5,525 nt of DNA from Thermoplasmata archaeon. Its GTDB lineage: Archaea > Thermoplasmatota > Thermoplasmata > Lutacidiplasmatales > UBA184. Positions 1 through 4,518 of this stretch are shown here, piece by piece (within the stretch, counting starts at the first letter, position 1; every line of letters starts with the position of its first letter). Under the pieces are notes generated by a model. It was given only the letters and a program-made list of their open reading frames with translations, was not told the origin of the DNA and ran no database searches. The stretch spans positions 1-5,525 of the forward strand of contig JASHUJ010000011.1 in NCBI GenBank assembly GCA_030040035.1. Direction: 5' to 3'. Both the position numbers and the translations under genes were made by a program.

Positions 1-99
1 CCGAGCGGAATTGGGGACCGACGGAGGGGCTCCGCCGTTCTTTCGAACCGCTGACCTTTCGGTTAACAGCCGATCGCTCTGCCACTGAGCTACGGCGGC
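1..99 (-). tRNA. tRNA-Asn (anticodon GTT) with a T-loop intron; 3' end cut by window edge
   Basis: Reading from 99 downward on the minus strand, the cloverleaf is: acceptor strand GCCGCCG (99-93), TA, D stem GCTC/GAGC (90-87, 79-76) with a 7-nt D loop AGTGGCA, anticodon stem ATCGG/CCGAA (74-70, 62-58), anticodon loop CTGTTAA (69-63) with anticodon GTT at 67-65, and 5' T-stem AGCGG (52-48). The T stem does not close after a normal 7-nt loop. Its exact partner CCGCT lies at 8-4, followed by CGG (3-1), which starts the 3' acceptor strand expected opposite GCCGCCG. Removing 32 nt gives the canonical T loop TTCGAAT. The last four acceptor bases and the discriminator lie outside the window; the mature body would be 72 nt. 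The first anticodon-stem pair is an A-A mismatch, leaving four good pairs. It decodes Asn codons AAC/AAU. Confidence 0.88.
10..41 (-). other. Predicted 32-nt intron in the T loop of tRNA-Asn (position 59/60)
   Basis: Between the two halves of the T loop lies a self-folding insert. Minus-strand bases 37-30 (CGGCGGAG) pair with 26-19 (CTCCGTCG) around a CCC loop: eight pairs, one of them G-U. After an A-G mismatch, A39-T17 and G40-C16 extend the helix. Cutting after A42 and after T10 restores TTCGAAT. The spacing fits the archaeal bulge-helix-bulge layout: T stem, a 4-nt segment, 3-nt bulges A43-A42-A41 and A11-T10-T9, then the inner hairpin starting at G40-C16. The 4-nt central helix is poor (U-A and G-C pairs flanking two mismatches), so this would be a relaxed motif. 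Exact cut sites are inferred and could shift by one or two bases. Confidence 0.75.
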
Positions 100-124
100 A
101 CCGAGCGCGCCGAGCCGGCATTGC

Positions 125-133
125 GCTAATAGC
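125..133 (-). promoter_or_regulatory. TATA-like element for the tRNA gene, overlapping the upstream stop codon
   Basis: The minus strand reads GGCTATTAGC here, the only AT-rich patch between the winged-helix gene and the tRNA. Its centre is about 30 bp upstream of the mature tRNA 5' end at 99, the normal distance of an archaeal TATA box from a tRNA start site a few bases ahead of the mature end. It overlaps the last two codons and the TAG stop (128-126) of the upstream gene. The match to a TATA consensus is only moderate. Confidence 0.38.
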
Positions 134-524
134 CTTTCCGGCCCGGCGACGGGTGGCTCTCCCGCTCGGCGGCCCGGGCCTTCAGATGCTGGAGCACCTC
201 GGTCATCCGGTCGAGGGAGCTCGAGAGGTTCGACCAGAACTCGCGCGCCTTGTCGGTCACGACCGCGCCATCCGCCGACGGTTGGATCACGCCCTCCCGT
301 TCGAGCAGGTGGAGCGAGTAGCGCGTCTTGTGGATGGGCAGGTGGAGCGCCTCGCTGAGGCGGATGATCCCGATCGGCGGGCTCTTCGACAGCTTCTCGA
401 GGATGTCGACGTTGCGGGCCAGGAGGTTGATCTCCTCCTCGATCCGGTCGATCAGCTGGGCCGTCTCGACCGGCTCGCCGCCCGGGAGCTCCTCCCCGCG
501 CGCGGCGTCCTTCCCGAACGGCAT
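126..524 (-). CDS. Small archaeal winged-helix DNA-binding protein (132 aa)
   Basis: Predicted transcriptional regulator of unknown target. Residues 1-18 are polar and probably flexible. Residues 20-46 form an acidic amphipathic helix (IDRIEEEINLLARNVDILEK), a likely coiled-coil dimerisation segment. Residues 50-95 fit a winged helix: IGIIRLSEALHLPIHKTRYS covers the first helices and the recognition helix, LHLLEREGVI the next helix, and QPSADGAVVTDKA the beta wing. A C-terminal helix (93-120) with a basic tail follows. There is no ligand-binding or metal-binding domain, so it may sense nothing itself or act through a partner. The ATG at 524 is the only ATG before the helix; an upstream in-frame GTG near 574 is less likely because it would place the TATA-like patch at 561-569 inside the gene. 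No strong Shine-Dalgarno is seen. It lies 83 bp downstream of the antiporter on the same strand and 26 bp ahead of the tRNA. The family resemblance comes from memory of archaeal single-domain wHTH proteins. Confidence 0.8.
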   Translation of the reverse strand: MPFGKDAARGEELPGGEPVETAQLIDRIEEEINLLARNVDILEKLSKSPPIGIIRLSEALHLPIHKTRYSLHLLEREGVIQPSADGAVVTDKAREFWSNLSSSLDRMTEVLQHLKARAAERESHPSPGRKGY

Positions 525-560
525 GGGCTCGGTTCCGGAGGCGGTATGCTGCTCTTCAGT

Positions 561-569
561 CTTTATCCT
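561..569 (-). promoter_or_regulatory. TATA-like promoter element for the winged-helix gene
   Basis: The minus strand reads GGATAAAGAC in an otherwise GC-rich gap. It is centred about 41 bp upstream of the ATG at 524, which would put transcription start roughly 15 nt before the start codon. It implies that the winged-helix gene can be expressed separately from the antiporter upstream. Confidence 0.4.
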
Positions 570-581
570 ACGCCCCACGGA

Positions 582-596
582 GGGACCTCCGGTCCC
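582..596. repeat. 15-bp inverted repeat between antiporter and winged-helix gene
   Basis: Perfect palindrome GGGACC-TCC-GGTCCC, 6-bp arms with a 3-bp centre. It starts 12 bp past the antiporter stop codon and ends about 13 bp upstream of the TATA-like element of the next gene. It could be an operator for the winged-helix gene (perhaps autoregulatory) or a small hairpin at the antiporter mRNA end. No T-run follows it directly, which weakens the terminator reading. Confidence 0.5.
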
Positions 597-607
597 AGCG
601 ACCGCGT

Positions 608-1870
608 TCAGATGCCCGCCGGCTCCGGACCGCCTTCGGGCCCGGACGGGGCGTCGCGGAACGCCCGGTACAGTAGGATCGGGCCGATGACCGCCGTCGC
701 GATCGACATCACGACGAGGGCCGCGTAGAGGTCCCCGGTGATGAGACCCGCGCCGTAGGCCGTGAGCGCGACGATGATCCCGACCTCGGCGCGCGGCACG
801 AGGCCCGCGCTCACTCGGATCGCGGTGCGCCGCCCCAGGTGCTGCGCCTCGGCCGGAATGCTCGCGACCTTCCCCACGACCGCGACGGCGGTGACGGCGG
901 CGGCGAGCGGCCAGACCGCGAGGAGCTCCCCGACCGAGACGAGGAGCCCGATCGACGCGAAGAAGAACGGGGCGAGGAACGTGTTGAGCGCCCCGAACCG
1001 AACCCGCAGATCGTAGCGATCCCGGAACTCGGCGAGCGCCATGCCGGCGAGCAGGGCGCCGACGATCGACGCGAGCTGGAACGAGTTCGCGAGCGCGCTC
1101 GCCCCGAGGCAGAGGAGGATCGCGAGCACGAACGCGGTATTGCGCGCCGCGGAGCTGGCCGGGGCGGGCCCTCGGACGTCCGCGTACCGGCGAAGGATGG
1201 GCGGGAGCACGCGGAAGAACACGACGACGAAGACGAGCGCGCCGCCGAGGACCAGCGCGACCTGGTAGACGAGGTCGACCGGCCCGTGGTGCGTCTCCGC
1301 GGTCACAGCGAGCACGATCGTCAGGAGCACGGCGCCGACCACGTCCTCGATGAGCGACGCGCCGAGGATGAGATGGGCCTCGTTCGTGTCGAGCAGACCG
1401 TGATCGCGCAGGAAGCGGGCGGTGACGGTGAGGGAGGTGACCGTGAGGGCCACGCCGACGAAGAGCGCGGCGGCCCACGCACCCGGGCCCTTCAGCAGGA
1501 CGATCAGAGCGAAGCCGAGCACGAACGGCACCGTCGTCCCGAACGCGGCCGTGAGCGCGGACGGCCGGGCGAACCGCCGCACGGCGGACGGCAGCACCTC
1601 GAGCCCGACCGAGAAGGCGAGGAAGATGACGCCGATGTCCGCGAGTCCGGTCAGCGCATCCCGGCTCACGACCCCCTGGGCCGACGCCGAGCTGAGCCCG
1701 ATCCAGCCCTCGAGGTCGAACGAACCGATGGCGAGGTTCGCGATGACGATCCCGGCAAGGATCTCGCCGACGAGCACCGGCAGACCGGCCCGGCGCGTCG
1801 CCTCGCCGAACGCGAGAGCGAAGAGGTAGACGAAGAACAGCGCTCCGAGGAGCGGGAGGGCGATCGCCAT
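608..1870 (-). CDS. CPA2/Kef-type cation:proton antiporter (420 aa)
   Basis: Integral membrane antiporter of the monovalent cation:proton antiporter-2 superfamily, expected to exchange Na+ or K+ for protons across the cytoplasmic membrane. It is hydrophobic over almost its whole length, about 12-13 membrane segments. Family landmarks: the N-terminal GLPVLVGEILAGIVIANL segment (29-46), IGVIFLAFSVGLEV (79-92), the unwound-helix region TVTSLTVTARFL (143-154), the ion-site helix LIEDVVGA (173-180) with E175-D176 where NapA-like members have Asp-Asp, K334 in the helix AVVVGKVAS, and GLVPRAEVGIIVA (356-368), matching the usual PRGEV-type motif. It ends in a short polar tail; no RCK/TrkA-N or USP domain is attached, so it is a transport-only form of normal length. 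The start is fixed: an in-frame TAA lies at 1895-1897 and the ATG at 1870 is the first start codon after it. Ion specificity cannot be told from sequence. Confidence 0.93.
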   Translation of the reverse strand: MAIALPLLGALFFVYLFALAFGEATRRAGLPVLVGEILAGIVIANLAIGSFDLEGWIGLSSASAQGVVSRDALTGLADIGVIFLAFSVGLEVLPSAVRRFARPSALTAAFGTTVPFVLGFALIVLLKGPGAWAAALFVGVALTVTSLTVTARFLRDHGLLDTNEAHLILGASLIEDVVGAVLLTIVLAVTAETHHGPVDLVYQVALVLGGALVFVVVFFRVLPPILRRYADVRGPAPASSAARNTAFVLAILLCLGASALANSFQLASIVGALLAGMALAEFRDRYDLRVRFGALNTFLAPFFFASIGLLVSVGELLAVWPLAAAVTAVAVVGKVASIPAEAQHLGRRTAIRVSAGLVPRAEVGIIVALTAYGAGLITGDLYAALVVMSIATAVIGPILLYRAFRDAPSGPEGGPEPAGI

Positions 1871-1891
1871 CCGGCCGAGGCACGAGGGCGA

Positions 1892-1900
1892 GGATTATGG
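1892..1900 (-). promoter_or_regulatory. TATA-like element for the antiporter, suggesting a leaderless mRNA
   Basis: The minus strand reads CCATAATCC, centred 26 bp upstream of the ATG at 1870. That is the archaeal TATA-to-start-site distance, so transcription would begin at or very near the start codon. No Shine-Dalgarno is present in the 20 bases before the ATG, in agreement with leaderless translation. The call rests on composition and spacing only. Confidence 0.45.
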
Positions 1901-2118
1901 CCGTTTGCGTTCGAGGAGCGGGTCGGCTCACCGGCGAAGCCCGCGGTCCGATCGGACGATGAGCGCGGGCGGACCTTACCGGGAGGGCCCCGCGATGCCG
2001 CGAGGGCGAGGTCGCTCGTCGGAAGGAGTTCCGCCGTACCGGATGGAAGGGAGGAGTCGCGATCCCGAGTCCCACAGCGCAGCGGGTTCCGAGCGGTGCG
2101 GAGAACTCGGGACCCGGA

Positions 2119-2175
2119 GGAAAAGGTTGGTAAGGGGTTCGGCCGACGGACGCCCGGTTCGGCGAGCGCCCGTCG
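2119..2175 (-). terminator. Terminator-like hairpin plus short T-run after the secreted-protein gene
   Basis: On the minus strand, CGACGGGCGC (2175-2166) pairs with GCGTCCGTCG (2153-2144): ten pairs including one G-T wobble, with a 12-nt loop. It begins 29 nt after the stop codon at 2204-2206. A pyrimidine-rich stretch with a TTTT run (2124-2121) follows about 20 nt later. Archaeal terminators depend mainly on T-runs, and this one is short, so the hairpin may instead be a 3' stability element. Confidence 0.4.
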
Positions 2176-2203
2176 ACCGAGGGGGGTCAGACTACGTTGC
2201 GAA

Positions 2204-3211
2204 CTATCCGCTCTCCCATCCTTTGGTCTGCTCGATGTTGTAGACGTTCACGATCTCGGGGTATCCCTTGTACTTCCCGATCGAGGCGTGCGTGCCGGGC
2301 GGGGCGTTGCCCGTGTGCCAGTTGCCCCAGTCCGCCCAGGTGTTGCAGGCGACCGAGTCCGTGCCGTAGCAGTTGAGGTGGAAGTACCAGTTGAATCCGG
2401 CCGGGGCCCCGTAGGGATCCGGCTGCGTATACGTCGTGGTCCCGTAGACCTCCTCGTAGTCGGTGTAGTCGTAGTCCCCGCAGTACGAGTACTCGATCTC
2501 CAGCCCCGGGTCGGACGCTCCCGTGGGCGCGTGGAGGGCGAAGATCTCACTGATCGCTCCCGCGCTGGAGACCGTGTACGCCTCGAGCCAGGCTCCGGGC
2601 CCGCTCTCCGTCGTGATGGCGAACAGATACTGCTGGCCGGGGGTCAGCGACTGCTCGTCCGGCGTGTAGACGTAGGAGGCCGCGCACGTGCCGGTCGTGT
2701 ACGAGTAGGCGAGTCCCCAGACCCCGTCGTCGTCCGTGAACCCGATCTGATCGTAGCTGCCGCCGTTGTCCCAGACCGAGAGGATGACGTAGTAGAACTC
2801 GGTGTCGTCCGGGGTCTCCGCGCTCGGTACCGTGATCTCCGTGAGGAGCCACGACTGGACCGAGGAGCTGCCGGCGTAGTAGCTACCCGCATACCAGTGG
2901 CCGCCCGTGGAGGGCGGGGGTGTGGCGGGCAGCGCGGGCCCTACGGTCGGCGGAGGGGCCGCGTGCCCGTTCAGCGTGGGGTACGCTTGGCCCGGGCTCC
3001 AGTGCAGGGCGCCCGCGGACGAGCTCGGTTGGGAGAGTCCGGTCGCGTGCGCGCCGGGCAGCGGCACGACCGGGGGGGTGTCCGCGGGCAGAAGACGTGC
3101 CTGGGATGACGCGGTGCCCAGATGCGCCGCCGCGCCCGTCGCCACAACGCCCGCCACGAAGATCGCCGTCACTATCGGTGCCAAGATCCACAGTTTCGTT
3201 CGACGTTTCAT
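2204..3211 (-). CDS. Secreted beta-rich protein, possible glutamic-peptidase (eqolisin/G1)-like fold (335 aa)
   Basis: Residues 1-29 form a Sec signal peptide: basic MKRRTK, a hydrophobic core (8-26) and GAAA before H30 as a likely cleavage site. Residues 40-105 are a Pro/Ala/Gly/Ser-rich linker or propeptide. From about 106 the protein is rich in Tyr, Trp, Thr, Ser and Gly with alternating beta strands. The order LLTEITVPSAETP (122-134), SVWDNGGSYDQIGF (145-158), SLTPGQQYLFAITT (188-201), GAWLEAYTVSSAGAISEIF (206-224) and GLEIEYSYCGDYDYTDYEEV (236-255) parallels scytalidoglutamic peptidase from memory. Q155 and E240 (or E238) then fall where the catalytic Gln53 and Glu136 sit: 85 (or 83) residues apart here, 83 there. 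This is a hand alignment, not a search. Four cysteines (176, 244, 281, 289) could form two disulfides. The tail (272-298) is Trp-rich. Start: ATG at 3211 with GAGGT five bases upstream. It is divergent from the AsnC-like regulator. If not a peptidase, it is a binding or surface protein. Confidence 0.85.
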   Translation of the reverse strand: MKRRTKLWILAPIVTAIFVAGVVATGAAAHLGTASSQARLLPADTPPVVPLPGAHATGLSQPSSSAGALHWSPGQAYPTLNGHAAPPPTVGPALPATPPPSTGGHWYAGSYYAGSSSVQSWLLTEITVPSAETPDDTEFYYVILSVWDNGGSYDQIGFTDDDGVWGLAYSYTTGTCAASYVYTPDEQSLTPGQQYLFAITTESGPGAWLEAYTVSSAGAISEIFALHAPTGASDPGLEIEYSYCGDYDYTDYEEVYGTTTYTQPDPYGAPAGFNWYFHLNCYGTDSVACNTWADWGNWHTGNAPPGTHASIGKYKGYPEIVNVYNIEQTKGWESG

Positions 3212-3216
3212 CGCCG

Positions 3217-3221
3217 ACCTC
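3217..3221 (-). promoter_or_regulatory. Shine-Dalgarno GAGGT of the secreted-protein gene
   Basis: Minus-strand GAGGT matches the archaeal anti-Shine-Dalgarno and is separated from the ATG at 3211 by five bases (CGGCG). It fixes the start just ahead of the signal peptide and shows that this gene has a leader, unlike the apparently leaderless antiporter. Confidence 0.65.
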
Positions 3222-3250
3222 GCTCTTGGACCGGGGTCGCGTCCAAGAAC
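3222..3250. repeat. Inverted repeat (10-bp arms, one mismatch) upstream of the secreted-protein gene
   Basis: GCTCTTGGAC (3222-3231) faces GTCCAAGAAC (3241-3250) across nine bases. The inner eight pairs, TCTTGGAC/GTCCAAGA, are perfect. It abuts the Shine-Dalgarno and ends 10 bp before the start codon. As DNA it could be an operator for the divergent regulator; as RNA it would be a leader hairpin whose 3' foot touches the ribosome binding site. The flanking intergenic region 3212-3387 has no clear TATA box for this gene; TATTCG near 3302-3308 and CTAGTTTCGA near 3290-3299 on the minus strand are weak candidates. Confidence 0.55.
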
Positions 3251-3362
3251 GCGCGGCCCAATCCGGCGTCGGAAGTGGAACGACCCTCATCGAAACTAGC
3301 CGAATACCACTCTCGGACTGGCCGAAACGGAAACGTCCGTCGGCGCCCGAGCGCGCCCTTTT

Positions 3363-3375
3363 GGACTAGGAGTCC
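3363..3375. promoter_or_regulatory. Palindrome GGACT-AGG-AGTCC ahead of the AsnC-like gene, candidate operator
   Basis: A 13-bp inverted repeat with 5-bp arms, ending 12 bp before the ATG at 3388. A weak TATA-like CCTTTTGG (3357-3364), centred about 27 bp before the ATG, adjoins it and would give a leaderless transcript. A protein bound here would block promoter access. Lrp/AsnC regulators commonly bind palindromes at their own promoter, so autoregulation is a reasonable inference. The GGAG inside it is too far from the ATG (15 bases) to be a good Shine-Dalgarno. Confidence 0.4.
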
Positions 3376-3387
3376 TTCCGACACCGG

Positions 3388-4518
3388 ATGCGCCTCGACC
3401 TCGACGACGTGTCGGCGCTGCGGGCGCTCTTCCTGATGCTCGAGGCCCGGTTCTGGGCCTCGGAGTCGGTAGTCGATCCTCGCGTCACGCCGACCGAGAT
3501 CGCCCGGCGGACCGGTCGGAGCCGCAGCGGGGTCCAGGTCCGTCTCAAACGCTGGAAGGACAGCGGCTTCTGGAAAGGCTACGAGGTGTGGCCGAACCCC
3601 CGCCTCTTCGGAGCGAGCCTGGCGACGATCGACGTACCCGTCCGGGGACCGGCCCAGGTCGATGACCTGTTCGACTCGCTCCGCATGGTCGATGGGGTCG
3701 TCGCCGCGCGCGACTACCTCGGCGAGGACGGGCGCTCGGTGCGCGCCTACGTCATCTGCGACAGCGCCCGGGAGCTCGACCGGCGGCGCCGCCTGATCGC
3801 CCGGATCGCCTCGAACCCCTCCGAGCTCGTCTGCCAGGAGTACTGGGTCCCCGAGACGCTCGAGTCGCTCAGCCGCCTCGACTGGAGGATCGTCGCCCTC
3901 TACCGGTCGATGCCCGAGATCCGATTGCGGGAGGCCGCCGCGCGGCTCGGCGTCACCCCGAAGACCCTGTCCCGGCGACGGGACCGACTCGTCGATTCCC
4001 ACGCCCTCTGGTGGCTCCTCACGAGCGACAGCGGGATGCTCTCGGTCGCCACCTATTACGTTCGGCTCGAGAACCCGTCCTGGCGCTACCGGGTGAAAGA
4101 GGCCCTCGGGACCCGGGTCAAGGGGTGGGTGCCGTGCGCGGACGACGGGTTCGGTCGGATGCCGTCGTGGGACCTCGATACGGTCGCGGGTCTCAGCTTC
4201 GTCGATTCGCCGGCCTCCATCGATAGCGTCGCTCGGGACATGCTCGAGATCCCGGGCGTGGCCGCGGTCACATGGAAGGTGCCGCGGGGATTCCGATCGT
4301 ACGGGGACTGGTTCGATCGGGCGATCCGCGGGGAGCTCGAACGGACCGCCCTCGGGTCCGTGGGCCCGGTGCCTGGCCCGCGGTCGATCGGTTCGGGATA
4401 CTCCCTCGAGCTCCCGCCCGCTCCGGCGCCGTTCGGGCCGGCGACCTCGGAAACGGCCGCCCGCGGCTCCGCCCGGCGTCCCCTCGGGGTGCGCGCCGCT
4501 CGACCGGTGGCGGACTAG
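3388..4518 (+). CDS. Double AsnC/Lrp-like transcriptional regulator (376 aa)
   Basis: Cytoplasmic DNA-binding regulator with an internally repeated layout. Domain 1: wHTH at about 10-70, with the helix-turn-helix VTPTEIARRTGRSRSGVQVR (33-52), then an alpha/beta domain (76-150; strands ASLATIDVPV, GVVAARDYL, VRAYVIC) like the RAM/ACT-type sensor of Lrp proteins. Domain 2: wHTH at about 160-215 opening with LSRLDWRIVALYR as in AsnC proteins, with IRLREAAARLGVTPKTLSRR (178-197), then a second alpha/beta domain (218-300; LSVATYYVRL, VAGLSFVD, VAAVTWKV). Residues 317-376 are a Pro/Ala/Gly/Arg-rich disordered tail. Ordinary Lrp/AsnC proteins have about 150-170 residues and one unit, so one chain here resembles a covalent dimer. 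Start: in-frame TAG at 3367-3369 leaves ATG 3388 as the only standard start before Met17. It is divergent from the secreted-protein gene and its stop overlaps that of the CoA-transferase. The effector is unknown. Confidence 0.85.
   Translation: MRLDLDDVSALRALFLMLEARFWASESVVDPRVTPTEIARRTGRSRSGVQVRLKRWKDSGFWKGYEVWPNPRLFGASLATIDVPVRGPAQVDDLFDSLRMVDGVVAARDYLGEDGRSVRAYVICDSARELDRRRRLIARIASNPSELVCQEYWVPETLESLSRLDWRIVALYRSMPEIRLREAAARLGVTPKTLSRRRDRLVDSHALWWLLTSDSGMLSVATYYVRLENPSWRYRVKEALGTRVKGWVPCADDGFGRMPSWDLDTVAGLSFVDSPASIDSVARDMLEIPGVAAVTWKVPRGFRSYGDWFDRAIRGELERTALGSVGPVPGPRSIGSGYSLELPPAPAPFGPATSETAARGSARRPLGVRAARPVAD

Larger units (their letters stand above)
1871..2203. other. 333-bp non-coding gap between secreted-protein gene and antiporter
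   Basis: No convincing gene is present. Open frames crossing it are Arg/Ser/Pro/Gly-rich on both strands with no recognisable domain, and the minus-strand frame that opens at 2075 is the antiporter's shadow. At its left end it holds the antiporter TATA-like element, and at its right end a hairpin 29 nt past the secreted-protein stop codon. The middle part (about 1905-2110) shows nothing I can name. A small RNA cannot be excluded, but I see no sequence reason to propose one. Confidence 0.6.

Noticed and set aside
10..41. The tRNA insert as a long variable arm or a degenerate pseudogene
   Set aside because: The insert lies in the T loop, not the variable loop. Both T-stem strands and the first acceptor pairs are perfect, which argues against decay.
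126..2075. A 649-codon minus-strand frame that would fuse the winged-helix protein to a long N-terminal extension
   Set aside because: Upstream of 524 it is an Arg/Pro/Gly-rich translation of the antiporter gene in the wrong frame. The antiporter frame has clear family motifs, and the winged-helix protein has its own ATG.
1905..2243. A 112-codon plus-strand frame covering the intergenic gap
   Set aside because: Arg/Ser/Gly-rich composition, no recognisable domain, no promoter or ribosome binding site, and it runs into the end of the secreted-protein gene.
839..3109. A 756-codon plus-strand frame
   Set aside because: It runs antisense to the antiporter and the secreted-protein gene, is dominated by Arg, Glu, Asp and Gly with no domain, and is explained by scarcity of stops in GC-rich DNA.
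2247..3290. Several other frames of about 80-135 codons on both strands across the secreted-protein gene
   Set aside because: All are Arg/Thr/Ser-rich frame-shifted shadows. The chosen frame alone has a signal peptide, a Shine-Dalgarno and protein-like composition.
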